A stretch of DNA of 64,000 nucleotides from Acanthosoma haemorrhoidale (lineage: Eukaryota; Arthropoda; Insecta; Hemiptera; Acanthosomatidae), in the NCBI GenBank assembly GCA_930367205.1, contig OV884009.1:97671189-97735188 (forward strand), in the 5' to 3' direction. Under the pieces are notes generated by a model. That model was not told where the DNA came from. It did not search any database and saw nothing but the letters and a program-made list of their open reading frames with translations. Shown here in pieces: positions 1 through 12,769 of the stretch. The first letter of the stretch is position 1. Each line of letters starts with the position of its first letter. Made by a program: the position numbers and the translations under genes.

Positions 1-2079
1 TTTATTGTGACACTACTTCAAATATATTTCCTGCCCCGACTTAGAGGGAAATAGTTGTTAGCTGTTGAGTCGCCCGTTGATCCCTACTGTTCGTATATGT
101 GAGGGTTTCAATAATTGATCGGCCAGGGTGGGGCGTGGCAAATGGGTTCCAGCGCACAGATTTGGCTAGTCCGAATAAAACATCGTAATTTTGCGAGGAT
201 TTAATTAACCGTGAAAATAGCAGTTCTGACGGTGAACCGTGATATGGTTCTGGGACACAGTGTACTCCCCGGTTGATGAATATGCATCACAATATCAAAT
301 GAACAACATTATTTTGGCGATGTATCCTGTTTAGGGTAGGTACCACCTCCCAGCTCCTGCCACTTTACATCCCGTTTCCGAATCAGGCTGTCATTATTCA
401 AGTCCCTCCTGCTAATGCACGTATTGGTTTTGTACTTATTTATTTCCTTCCCTTCGCTCCAATTCCAGTTTCACCACTACCCGATTGCATTATTTGGATT
501 GAGCTATGGTCTGGTCGTTCAATATGTTTTTCATTAAATGATCAAAAATTAAAAGTAAATTTAAATGCTGAATTCGGAAAATTGTATATTTAGTTTTTAA
601 ATTGATAAATATAAAAGAACACAGTTAAATGATGGCGTTTTATTCATCCAGCTGAACAACTGTTTGCCGCACAAAAAATTAAAATTGCTAAAACAGCTGA
701 ATTGTCTTACGATTAAAATTTTTTAAAATCATTTTTATATTCAATGGAAATATACTAAAATTGAGTTACTACAATGGTAATTAATATATTGTAATTAAAA
801 AAACATAGTGATTTAATAAAATGGTTCATTATTACTGACATTAACATGCCATATTAACTATTCTGATAATGCTCAAAGTACAGTAGAACAGTGGTAAGTG
901 GTAGTAACTAGGCTCATAAGTTGTGGAATTCATTTCATTTTATCAATTTATATAAATTTGAAGTTGATGTTTCTTGAATTCTTTATTGCATTACTACCAT
1001 CTCAATGTACCTTTCTTAGGTTGGAATGCCACCTTATTAGGAAGCAAGTGTTTACACACCCCTATTTGCGGTTAGAGCCTTATACAGTTAGTGCAGTAGC
1101 ACAATTACTAACTAAGTAGTGTTGTCTAGTTCTGTTCACTGCCGGATTTCTGCCATTGCTTTTTGCATAGTTGCAGTGCCGCAGCGAGGGTCTTTGTCAC
1201 CTCGTCATCTGTATTGGATGACCTAGGGGAGGTCTCATTTGAACATTCTTCTTATTCTGTACGAATATACTTGGATATCATATAAATAATAAATAAATAA
1301 TTAGTGGTCCGATTGTTCTGAATAATTAAACCGAGTCAAATAAATAAATGGCATTCCAAATCCAATGTTTTGGTTCATAATTCTCAAAAGTAATCAAACA
1401 GAAATGTGTGGCCACTGATCAATTTTGAAATAAATGGGAAGCTCTTATTAGAGACTCGAATAAATGTGATAATTTCAAAAGGAAAATAGCAACTAGAATA
1501 CCTTGATGCGATGTAATGCAGTTTTAACCCTAAGTGCTTCCTATAGTAAAATGCGATTTTACACCAATGGGTTTTTGGTGTCAGGGCTGGTAATTGGAGG
1601 GTTTGTTTTGGACAGAAGGAGCTCACCACACCGCCAACAAACACAGGCTCAGTGGAAACCAGCACAATAAAAGGCTTTTAACAGTGAGTGGAGTGGATAG
1701 GGCTCGCAATATTTCCATGGATTAGTTGGACTACTCATCCCTGGCTTAGCAGTCTGATTGATTACATGACAAATAATTATTATATCCAGGAATCAGTGTT
1801 CTTGCCATCTCATTAAATCAATTATATCATTTCATTTGTCGTTCTATTCCTTTACTGACTACTTTTTTTTTGTTTTATATCGGTGTTAATCTAAATTCAA
1901 CTTGTTTCAAAAATGCTGGCCATGTATCGCAAAATAAATACCCAGGAATAGTCTGATGTGAGCTGGTACCCAGTGGCTACCCTCACGTGGTTCTCAAATG
2001 TCAATCGGACGTTTTTAAAAACTACTCGGTACTTTCGATAAATAAGAGGCTTAAGAAATCCGGTTTATCTACAAGAAAG
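1..2079. other. AT-rich non-coding stretch
   Basis: I see no recognisable gene, RNA or mobile element here. The open frames at 898-1119 (+) and 1384-1665 (-) have no family resemblance that I recognise and look like chance frames in AT-rich DNA. Confidence 0.5.
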
Positions 2080-3060
2080 TAAGCAAGAAAAACTAGGAGC
2101 ATATCTGCAAAGAGGTTGGTGGACTTGTTGATGACCTAGAGAAAATCGTGAAAGATAATGAAAAATTACCAACTATGTTCCTGGAGAACAAGAAGATCAG
2201 CAGACACATGAAGGACTAAGTCCAGAAGCTCATTGCTACTGGTGCCAATGGTCATCATGGAGGACGAACACGTGGTCCAGTCCATCGCAAAGAGGGTCCT
2301 TAAAAGGGCACGTTTGTTTGTGGTGATTCACCAGGTCCGGTCACTTGCGAGCAAGGACTTCGAATTCCTCCAATGAAAGGTGAGCACCATTGAATAGCAA
2401 GAGGGTTGGGTAGGTAGCCTTGATACCTCGGCATCCCTAAAGGACTTTCCTGGGGGAAGATAAAGGGTGGAAGATGGCACATGCCAGGGCCACTTTGGCT
2501 GGTAGCTCGATGTGGCAGAATATAAAGAGGGCTTCCCACAAGGGGTTTAAGAAAGGGGTGGAAGAAGAAGGAGTAGAAGGTTCCAGACAGACACCGCTAA
2601 AAACCAACATGAGGGAGTCACGGCCCAGCTCCTAGTGGTGAGAAGGAACCCAAGGTCTTCCGTAAGGGTCTACGTCACTATTAACGGTCAACCTCAGTGA
2701 AATCCTAAAAGGCTTTATGCGAAGAACCCCGGTAGCTCATCTAGGATCTTAAGAGGTACGAGGGCTCCTCGTAAAGACTTCCAGTAGAGAAGAATAAGAG
2801 AGGCTACATGTATCAACGACCTCAACGGAAGGTATACCTTAGACGAATCCAACCTACCGACTCAGGTCAACACGGAAGAGAACATTGAGACGTTTCTTCT
2901 TTCATCCAGAAACGGAGGGAGCTTAAGGGACTTCGCCTCATCACCATCTCGAGGAGGATGGTGCAGGTTGAGCAGCCGTGATTTAGGGAAGTCTCGTTGG
3001 CATCGTTGTACGGGATGGCGTAGAGGCGTTGTAAATATAGGGTTAGTTAGGCTTCAGGGT
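2080..3060 (+). other. GC-richer decayed coding-like stretch, unrecognised
   Basis: This kilobase is richer in G and C than its surroundings. In one plus-strand frame near 2110-2300 it reads as a charged, helix-prone peptide (about 35 residues with several Asp, Glu and Lys, then a stop, then about 24 more residues). Frames are closed throughout the rest. The composition suggests a decayed retrotransposon ORF1 or similar gene, but I recognise no motif and do not assign it to a family. A protein-profile search allowing frameshifts would settle it. Confidence 0.2.
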
Positions 3061-4160
3061 AAATATTAATTAAGATAGATTATGAAGGGTAGGATGCATT
3101 ACTTGTAAATGGTTTATGTTAGTTAGTAAACATCCCAATTGGAAAAGAGGCAACACACGAGCACGTGAGGCGGACTCGGAGAAATCCTATTATGGGATAT
3201 CAATCCCAAAAAGGTTATTGAAGAACAATAGCACGGAATTAATCAAAAGGTAATTATCAGCCAGTTTCACTATCATCATACATGCTCATGTCCCGGTACA
3301 GAACTATTCAACATCTAAAGCTATGATTTTTTTCCTCCATGGTCAGTGATTTATTCAAGAATGCAATATAAACATTTTTTTTATATATCACAAAGGTGAT
3401 GTAGAGTAACTGAGATGGTTCAAAGAATAAGCTGAAGTACTTTTGATCAAAAATACGGATTAATTTTTCTGCGTTGTTTATTGTTTTTAAATAACTTAAG
3501 AAATACAATTTAGTCCATAATTGTTGTAAAAATGTACATAAAATTATTGATATAGCGAAACGACGGTGAGCTTACTGATGAGGGGGGGGGTGTACTAGCT
3601 GTGTTATAATGTATTCTTTATCGTAATTATATCACTTAAGTGTAAGGTGAGTTTGCAATAAACAATGGCCATGTAGGAATGTCTTATACAACAGGTGTCA
3701 CCTGAGCGGCGTTTCCTCCATCAACTCCAATATAGCCCTTAACGTTATGAGGAGAGACAGTATTTTTCATCTTGGCACGAGAGAGGCGGCTTTGGGGACC
3801 GGCACCTTTATTTGATGGCCGTACATTCGCGACTTGTTAAGCCTCCTGGGGGGGGGGGTAGAGTGTGGAGCTGCTGGAGAAGGGGCGCTGCCGAAGGGCC
3901 CCAACATATTTACTCCCATTTAGTGACTAAAGGACCGTAAAGAATTATTGACTCCTTCACGTAAGTGTAATCCTACTAGTGTATTTATCATCTGATACCT
4001 GCCTTGACGAGTACATATTGGCAACTCAACGGGTCCTGAAATTTTAATCTGGACTGTTGAATTTTTTACAACTTCTTTGGCAATGGGTTAATTTTCCCCA
4101 GCGCAAACTCCACCACCAGGAGCTTTGGAGCGTGGAAGTCAATAATGATCATTGAAAATG
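3061..4160. other. Non-coding stretch
   Basis: Nothing recognised. Holds short G runs near 3583-3591 and 3849-3857. The text around 3680-3900 is more GC-rich, but no frame stays open. Confidence 0.4.
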
Positions 4161-4166
4161 ATTTAA

Positions 4167-4685
4167 ATGAAAATGTTTTCCTGGCTCAATGAAAAAAAAA
4201 AAATTCCAAAGTCATTTCAAGGAAGCAGAAATAAGAAAAATGATAGTATCAATTTAAGACACTATAGTAACAACAGTTATAAAGGTCCAGACAAGAAAAG
4301 TCCCAAGAAATGTAACACTTATCCATCAAATGATAAAATGGGTACTAAAAAAGGCCCAGACAAGAAAAATCCCAAGAAATGTAATAACACTTATCCATCA
4401 AATGATAAAATGGGTACTAAAAAAGGCCCAGACAAGAAAAATCCCAAGAAATGTAATAACACTTATCCATCAAATGATAAAATGGGTACTAAAAAAGGTC
4501 CAGACAAGAAAAGTCCCAAGAAATGTAACACTTATCCATCAAATGATAAAATGGGTACTAAAAAAGGTCCAGACAAGAAAAATCCCTAGAAATATAATAA
4601 CACTTATCCATCAAATGATAAAATGGACACCAAACAGCGTCCTGGAAAAATTGATTTAATAAACCAAAATAATGACGTCATATGA
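4167..4685 (+). pseudogene. Lys-rich tandem-repeat protein, broken by one nonsense codon
   Basis: An ATG at 4167 opens a 140-residue frame ending in TAG at 4587-4589. The same frame continues without any shift for 31 more codons to TGA at 4683-4685, so the stop looks like a single AAG-to-TAG change. After about 38 non-repetitive residues come five imperfect repeats built on KGPDKK(N/S)PKKCN(N)TYPSNDK, one cysteine each. Units are 72 bases with CNNTYP and 69 with CNTYP, so the length change is one whole codon. The order of unit types is short, long, long, short, long; the two central long units are identical in DNA. There is no signal peptide or membrane segment. I do not recognise the family. 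It may be a real exon, a pseudogene or a coding-like minisatellite; frame preservation favours past coding. Confidence 0.4.
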
Positions 4686-4689
4686 TAAG

Positions 4690-6775
4690 TAGTTGTGAAG
4701 CCAGTAAAATTGCTAATTCTCCTGAAGTGAACACATTATTGCATAGGACCAATTAGTGATTTGAGCACTTATTGTCAAACATAAATTAGATTTAAGTTTA
4801 TGAATCATTATTATAACAGCTCTATTAAATATATTAAAATATGAACGACTTTGGTGACAATTTTGACTTTTTGTGATAATAATAAAATTTTGTGATTCAA
4901 ATTTATTCACTTCCTAACAGCACTAATCTCCAAAAAAGGACGTAAGCATACAATAACGATTCAGAAATAAAGTCAATTTATTTGTTTTGCGTTTGTGAGT
5001 TAATTTCATCTTGTATTTATATTCCTATGCACGCACATGTTTCATACCTGTTTTTTTCAAAAGATTTACGTTATTCCTAAGATAAAATATTGTATTTGTT
5101 CAAATTTAAAATAGCCTTATTGTTTTCTATGAAACATATTATATTATCAAAACACAACTTGTTTCTTTTAATGTTTCTGAAAACTGTGTTTGATTGCCAT
5201 AATGTATCGATATGAAAGGTAAGCTATCAAATCAGGAGGCTCACATTCCTAGCTGTGAAATTTAAATAAATTTAGTGTCCACCCAGTGATAATATTTGTC
5301 AAACCCAAAATATCTAACATAGCGTACTTCAATTTTTTTAAATACTTGGGAAAATTAAGAAAACATTTTATGTTTAATTTTATTAACAGTAAAGGGTCAA
5401 AATTCCAGAGATATTGGGTCATTTTTAGAACCACTATCAAAGAACGAAATAATTAAAAACAAAACCTCTACTCTGGGACGGGAATAATTAGAAATAAAAG
5501 CCTTTGTGCTATGTCCATTAAAATATTTACCAATAATAGCTAAAAGCAATTAACAAGTTCTCATAGAATGTGTTTTATTCGGGATCATTGAAATATTGTA
5601 ATGTTTTTTTTCTTTATAGCGGTAGACTCTCACTACCTTCCCGATTCCACCACGTAAAAGAAAAGGAAATCACCTTTAACGCTTGTGGCAAAAATATAAT
5701 AATAATAAAACAAGATTATAAAGTCTCATAAGTCATTTTTATTTATTTGTTTTTCGATGTTCATTTTGTTGTATGTCCAATAAACAATAGTAAATTTATT
5801 GGATCACTTTTCCGAAAGGATGGTAGAAGATAAATAGGCCGATAGGTAAAATAGGACAATAATAAGAAAGTTAGCTGTTTGGATTCAATGGAATTAAAAG
5901 AGGCGAATGAGTAAATAGACATCAGTGATGCCCCCTATGGGGGGGGGGGGGTACATTTCCACCATAAAGACGTTATTAAGAGAGAAATATTTATAGGAGT
6001 GGAATGGGAATGGAGTATAATTCATGAAAAATAGTCGGTGGTAGGTTGGGGAGCGGTGGGGGAGGGGAGGAGGGTGCTAAGATTCAAAAGTTAATAATGC
6101 ATGGTGATGGGCTGCCTAAGCCGGGCTTAGTGGGCTAATATCTGCACCGCCACCAAAGCTAATTGCCTCGGCCTCCCTCCAATAAATAATACCCAAGCTA
6201 ACCGCCACATCCTAGCATATGTTCCACTTTCTCTCCCTCACTACCGCCTCATGCCTATTGCGTCTTGTCTATCGCCTAATGCTTCTTCCTATTCTAATAG
6301 CAGATTCTTCTTATTAATCCAGAGCCAAGAAAAAACATTTAGTTTCAACATCCTTTCTGTCTTTGTTCTACCTGTAAAATAAACTTATCACACACCGTCC
6401 AATTTGATTTGTATGTACAACGTAAAAAACAATACGCCGGATTGGATTAAATGCGTATAGCTTATTGAAAAACCAGGAGATGGTTTAAATAATTTTTTTT
6501 TTTAGGGAAAACTTGTTTTTAACACTTATAAAAACTTTTTCATCATTGCATGCCACTTATGCCTTCCTATCCCATCCCAATTTTGCCTAAACCTAACGTT
6601 TTTGTCTACGTTTAAAGGTTAATCTTTTCTCATTTAGTATAAGCCAACAGCAGATTTGATGAATTTTTACAATAACGATCAAATGATCAGAAAAACCGAA
6701 GAGGCAGAAACAGTCAGAGAACAGTTTTATATTCCTGTTTCTAATTTATGTACGGATTGATGCCGTTACGGGCAG
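4690..6775. other. AT-rich non-coding stretch
   Basis: No gene or element recognised. It contains a long G run near 5939-5951 and a GC-richer patch around 6030-6260 without an open frame. Confidence 0.45.
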
Positions 6776-6779
6776 TTTA

Positions 6780-7373
6780 ATAAAATTAATTCAAAAATAA
6801 GTTACTAATCTACAAAGTTATACTTAAGCCAAGCTGGACATACGGAATTGGGACAGAAAAAAAGTCGAACATCAAGCGTATCCAGTACTTTCAATCAAAA
6901 AACCTGAGAACAATAGTAAATGCCCCTTATTACGTCAGTAACAAAACCCTTCATAACGATCACCCAGTCATTGCACTGCACCACTCATCCCTATAATCCT
7001 CCTTGGAGACTGAAACGGCAGTGGTCTCGTGACCTGCTATAAATGCGTAACAGTGGGAGTCCTGGCAATGGCCAGTTTCTCCAATCATGTCCTGAGCGTA
7101 TGTGGCTCTCGCGCTCTTCGTCAGCCTCCACTGGGTCGTACCGGTGACGCGGCTGACGGAGGAGCATGGGGGACCTCCCACGACTCCGCTTCCTCATTCA
7201 CATGCGAGGGAGGTGACAACCATGTGGATTTGGGAGGTCTCCGGGCTGTTTGTAGATATTGTTTGAATGGGCGAGTGAATGAAGAATTGTAAATATGGTA
7301 CGATTGAGAACATTTATCTCAATTACTTATTGCCTAATACGACAGATTGTAATTTTAGCACATTAAAGAAGTT
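6780..7373 (+). mobile_element. Jockey-like family A, 3' part (deleted)
   Basis: The end of a non-LTR retrotransposon ORF2 followed by its 3' UTR. A frame starting NKLLIYKVILKP, then a tryptophan-rich stretch and the segment ending in the NAPYYVSNKTLHND-type motif, matches the C-terminal region after the reverse transcriptase of Jockey-clade elements. It then jumps by a small deletion to the conserved end (RLKRQW-RDLL). The 3' UTR runs through the shared CATGCGAGGGAGGTGACAAC block and ends near TTAGCACATTAAAGAAG, like the other family A copies. Stops and frameshifts show it is dead. The copy is 5'-truncated. Confidence 0.75.
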
Positions 7374-8261
7374 ACCTAGTTAATAAAAGAGGATTTCTCA
7401 AACCCCCCAAAAAAACGAAACAGAAAATTATTAATTAAAATATACTATTACTAGAGATTTATGGGTATAGCTCTCAAAACTTTTTTTATATAATTTAATT
7501 TATATTTTCCTTGTCATCGTAAATACGTTTTAATCACAATTTTAAGTGAAAATATTTCGATCTAAAAGTGTTTTCGGCAGCAACTCTTTGCTTAAGTCCC
7601 ACGAATACCTGTTCTATAAAATTGCAAAATTGCATTGGATTGTTGTAGTTAATAACATGGACCATGTTCCATGTAGGCGTTAATATCTGACTCCATTTAT
7701 TGATAGGGATGTGTCCCGACAAGACACTGTGTTCAGGATGAGGTTCAGAGGTTCATAAAGAATAAGACCAGTTTTCAGAGTTCGGGCGAGAGATCGGCAG
7801 CGTAATAGGTACAAGTCGTCAGAGGTCTGCTAGAGGCTGTGAGGCAAAGTGCCGTCGTAGAGGTGTGGCATAGCGAGAGTAGATTAGCGGAAGGCTGAGT
7901 GGGCTTACTCTCAGGGCCCCGAGGCCCTGGTCGTATCGCGACTGATAATGCGGCTGTGGAGGCTAAGAAACAGAGTGCTCTTCAGGGTGAAACTTACCGA
8001 TATAAATATTGTACCCCCCTCCCTCGTGGAAGGCGGAGTCTGTTTGCAGGTGGTCTGTTTTACTATCCCGGTGGTCCAATAGGGTCTATTCTATCTATGA
8101 TTTATTACCAGAATTTACACTGATTGCATTTCTATTATAAAACATTATGAACCGGAGTGTAGGGTAATTTACATATATTTAGCTCTTCGCTACAATATTG
8201 TTATATGATCAACCCTAGCCATGTAAAGTTAATATAGAAACAATGATACTAATAGAACGAA
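7374..8261. other. Stretch without recognised gene
   Basis: The first half is AT-rich. From about 7750 to 8100 the DNA is GC-richer and a plus-strand frame (7899-8123) stays open for 74 codons, but it matches nothing I know and could be part of an unrecognised repeat. Confidence 0.3.
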
Positions 8262-8345
8262 TGCGCTAGTGGTCAAAGTACAGAACTCCCTTGACTGTGA
8301 TAAAATGAGGCTCGAACCGACAGGCAATAAACCCTTGGCTGGACC
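8262..8345 (+). repeat. Possible tRNA-derived SINE head
   Basis: GCGCTAGTGGTCAAAG resembles a Pol III A box and GGCTCGAACC, about 35 bases downstream, resembles a B box (GGTTCGANNCC). No convincing cloverleaf is formed, so it would be a SINE head or a chance match. Confidence 0.25.
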
Positions 8346-8539
8346 AGCAACCCTTTGGGATCACGTCCCAGCTTGGTTTGTGAAAGGTGTCTAAAAATAT
8401 TTCTTAACACAAAAGGCTGAAGAAGGATGTGGAGTTCACGTTAGCAATAATTATTCAATAAGATATATTAATCCTTCTCATTATACAAATCAACGTTTCA
8501 TTTCATTGAACCATTTTAATAAAGCATAGTGTATTGTAA

Positions 8540-8900
8540 GATTCTATTTTATATACAATAAATTCCTTTTATTGATCACAACGTCAATTTATTAAGGTAA
8601 ATTACTTTGGGATAGATTTAATAGGGATAACAGTAAATTAATTGAATATTATTGCGCAAAGTATAATTTTGTATAACTTTACGATAATGCAATACACTCA
8701 GGATTTGATAGAGGAATCAAATTCGTTGTGGTTTAATAGTTAAAAGGCTTCCCTTTTAAATTAATTATTCAACTCTAACATAAAAGCGAGGTGTAAAGGG
8801 TAAGTGAGGTAAATATATAAAAGGGTATATGTATCCGTAGAAAAGATACATTTTATGTATTCGGATACAGTTCGATATATGAGATCCATTAATATATTGG
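8540..8900 (-). repeat. Dispersed non-coding repeat R1, copy 1
   Basis: Inverted relative to the copies near 26.2, 29.4, 40.8 and 57.8 kb. Shared blocks, read on the minus strand, are a start like CTGTATCCGAATACATAAAA, then a GGATACATATATCC-like stretch, the TCAAATCCTGAGTGTA box and the TTAACGACGTGATCA-type end. It has no coding capacity and looks like a non-autonomous transposon of about 350-450 bases. Confidence 0.55.
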
Positions 8901-9109
8901 CATGCGAGTAAGTATTAAAGACCCCTCATTCGGGGAAAGTAGCATTATATGAATATATATGTAATATATAGACGAAATAATGGACTACAGAAGCGAAGTA
9001 ACAATATCGAGAGATACTTAATATACTAATGAAATTCTTAAATACATATTTAATGACTGAGTTGGAAATTACATATTTAAGTAAGAATACTTAATTTTAT
9101 TTGTTAAAT

Positions 9110-9385
9110 AGTGTTGTCACTGGAAACCACTTTTCGCCTGAGGTGTGCCGTCGGTGGATGAGTTCATCAACCGGAGACACATCAGGTTTTTTTGACTTGT
9201 TACAGCACCTAACCAACCTAGTGTTTAACACTATGACCCCACCAACCCTCCCACATCGATGGTAACAGACTGTCGGGGAAAAATTAGGTTAAGAATTAGT
9301 TTGTAAGTTAGTTTTAAGTTTGATCAAAAAAGTGAGCCCCATCAGTTTAGTCCAGTCACGTTTAATATCTATCATTATGCTTGTT
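9110..9385 (+). mobile_element. Jockey-like family B, 3' end fragment
   Basis: Reads VPSVDEFINRRHIRFF-like residues, then a segment containing NLVFNTMT, and the 3' UTR containing GGGGAAAAATTAGGTTAAG and GTGAGCCCCATCA. The fragment matches the copies at 32.5-32.8 and 39.8-40.1 kb. It is 5'-truncated and carries only the last few dozen codons of ORF2. Confidence 0.65.
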
Positions 9386-12300
9386 TATAAGTTGTTAATG
9401 TTTTTGAATATACTTTTAAAATTTCCTATTGGTTTAATCATTTTTACGACCAACATAGTGAAACAGACGAAATACGATAATTTCTCACCTGTTGAAACAA
9501 ATCATTTAATCATTTAACAAATCAGTTAACCACAACAATCCTCGCGACTAACTGTTTCGTCGATAATGTATGTAAACCACCTTTATAGCATAATCTATAT
9601 AATGAATATAGTAGATTGATTAGGACATCTTGTGTGCAATCACTGTCAACATAACCTAAGGCGATTAGGTCCTGGGCAGAGATTAAGGGACTTACTAATT
9701 CAATTTATCATGTCCTTCGACCTGGCCCGACGCGCAAATAGCATCTTCAATATAGCGGCCGGCCGAGCACCAAACGAAAGGGAGCAGCAACAAGTGTGGA
9801 AATGCAATATGCAGACGGACCAACGGTGGATCAGATTGGGGCAGTGATTTGTAGCCTGGCTAATACCGGGATCATGGGCACCCTAATAATGGCACCCCAT
9901 CGTTAACACCCCAGTCAATCCCCAACCTCACATCTAACCTACTTACATCATCCCCTACAGCAAATACTTGCATGGAATTTAAACAAAAATGGAAATTGAT
10001 ATCTGTACCTACTTAGTTTGTTAAACCATTTATTGCCACAGTTTATATTGACTCATCATCTATTCGGCTCTAACCTTTAGGAGTAAGTTCATAATTGTTG
10101 CACTAAGGAGCTCATCTAGAAGTCGTTATCAATAGCACCTCTGTGGTCTATCTATGGCTAGTATACCTTCAGCCTCAATGGTATAATTAACGGTTTCACA
10201 ACAGTAAATACTTAAAGACCCCTTATTAACAGGGACGATAATGGCGTAGGTTACATTAAAGACTTTATACAGGAGGGGTGGGTGGCTGGCTGAAATGGAC
10301 AGAGATATGTAGGTGAGAGGTTGTGTGAAGAATGAGCTCTAGATTTCCTAACTCCTTAAAACTTTATTTAAACATAAACAGAATATATACAATGAAATGG
10401 GCTCCTTGTACTGCATCAGATGAAGTTTAAAGAGGAACTTAAAACTAACAAAACAGGTTGGACAGTCATACAAACTAAAAGAACATAGGGCTAAAACCAA
10501 CCTGGTGATAGGGCCTCCTTCGATTCACAAAGCGGCAATTGTGGTCCAATGTTTAGTTCTTTACTTTATGCCAAGATGTTGTTGGTGTACAGAGCCTTTG
10601 TTCTACAACTGAGTGCATTACTTTATAGAGTAGGAAAACATCGCGGGATTCGGCTGTTCTTGGCACTTATAACTCACAACTGAATATGTTAGGAGGAAAG
10701 TACTGTTCCCTGCTTTCTGTCAAAGGACTGAAAAAAAAAAAATAAAACCAAGAAAGTATCTATTATTTTTTACGTGTTTGTTCACATAATGTAAATTAGC
10801 ACGTCGTTTAGTCGTTTAAACTAAGGGTGTTTAGCAATGATCAAACCTACTGATGACCACCGACTAGAAACCATTCTACTATCTAGGTAGTTATGTACTA
10901 GTTTGACTATGCACTGACAAATACCACGGAGATCACCGACGTTCGCCCAAAAAAGCAACTCATTCCTGGCAGTAAAATTTTCCCTGATTCGGTATGATTT
11001 GTATTAGTACACAGCACAAGAACGACCTCAAATAGTGCTACATAGTGTAAACAATATGTACGTTCAACTAAAAACTATCTTTCTAGACAGGCTATAGATA
11101 GCTATTATTTAATAGTCCCGGGAAATTTGAAAAAGGGCCAAATATACCCATTAACCTTTTAGTGTTAGGAGCATCCTATATACTTCACCTGAATAAAATT
11201 CACAAATTGAGCATTTCTGCTTCTGATATGTAAATATACAATATACTCATGATACAATCTCTCAACTGCATACCTACTATTCAACCGCATTATTCAAAGT
11301 TATTTCTCACAATCGATATTCACCTTTCCAGTATGAATGTTTTTCATCTTAATTAAAAGCCAATCCTCATTCATCCTAAAGATAATTAATGTTTGACTAA
11401 AATAATTCTCAAAAAAAAGGAGTGGGGCCGGTATTGTTTGAACACTACATTGTGGTGACAACTTTCTGATTAGGCTCAATTATTTTCATATAAACCTAAT
11501 AATCCCCCGACAATATGTTTTACAAATAAGAAATAAATACTGACCTTCTTGTGTGTATTTCTCATTTTAAAACTAATTTAACACCTATAATAAGTAGCAT
11601 TATTTTTACCGGTGGTTTTTAGTTTTGAAAAGTCAATAATTACTATTAGTTCTGTTATTCAGGCTAATAATATCCCCCTCCGTACTAAGATGTCTTATGG
11701 ACTACGAATAACATCTTGGAATTATTGCACTGGTCGCGTGCGTGAACACATTTTATTCGGTAGCCCATTAAAGTAATCAGCAGCTAAAATATTAAAAATA
11801 GAAATATTCAAAAATAAGGGAAAATATCTTCTATATAACCGCACATATATTATTACCGTATCAATATACCGTATAAAAATGTGATGTGCTAACCCTTTGT
11901 TAAACATTAATCAATAAATTTGTCTTCACGCACGAGAAGAGCTAATGTGTTATAATTTGTAGTATCCACAATAGGTGGGGGCGATTTTGTCCTTCGTACT
12001 AATGTCGGCGTTAGTATTTCACGATACCAGTTGTGAAAATGATGAAATAGATCTGAAATTAAAAGAGGTATATCTAACGAAATTTTAAAATATGATGATT
12101 AGTTTTGGCGAAAAATTTAAGGTACATATACCCTTTGTCATGCCGATGTCTCTTTTTTTTTTAACACTAACTTACTAAGGCATGTTTCCAATTGATTGGT
12201 GAAACGCTGGTGTATGTGACAGTAAGGTGCCGGTAGTTGGCTAAGCCGAGATAACCCAGTCATTAATAATGATTATCAAAACCATTTACGGTGGTGCTCG

Positions 12301-12690
12301 GGATGTACTTTGTACTTTGAGACTGTTCCAGATGGTAATGCTCTTTAATACAAATTCACACCCCACTTTGCATCAGTCTGCAGTGACCAAATTCAGTTAA
12401 ATTGGTGCCACATCATCTAGGGAACTTCAAAAGCTTTGTTGTTGTTCCTTACATTGGTTTCATGTGTCAAATAACTTGATCTTTCGAGAAAACCTCCTAA
12501 ACATTATGTCTCTCTTTCTAGAAAAATCATGACCATTACAGACCGATTATTTAAAAGGGTCTAGGGTAACAAATATAAGGCCTTAAAGTCTTTATTAACT
12601 GTACGTTATGTCATATATTGTGACTTTGATGGACTGACATTACAAAAAGTCGTTAAACTGGCCATAAAATCGTGTAAAAATTATTCACTA
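9386..12690. other. Long stretch without recognised features
   Basis: No gene or known element recognised over about 3.3 kb. Short open frames at 9632-9847 (+) and 11722-11907 (-) show no family resemblance. An A run lies near 10731-10742. Confidence 0.4.
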
Positions 12691-12769
12691 CTCATGTTTG
12701 GAGTAGAAAAATTGATTTTTGTACATTGTGATTACAATAATTTCCCCATTTATCAGGGTATGAAATTAA

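Noticed and set aside
4285..4620. CRISPR-like array
   Set aside because: The repeats are directly tandem without unique spacers and are coding-like; the DNA is eukaryotic.
4330..4659. Overlapping 109-codon frame in the tandem repeat
   Set aside because: It is a shifted reading of the same repeats; the frame from 4167 has a proper start and keeps its phase beyond the stop.
6960..7292. Small frames on both strands
   Set aside because: They fall in the 3' UTR of the Jockey-like element, and similar frames recur in every copy; not genes.
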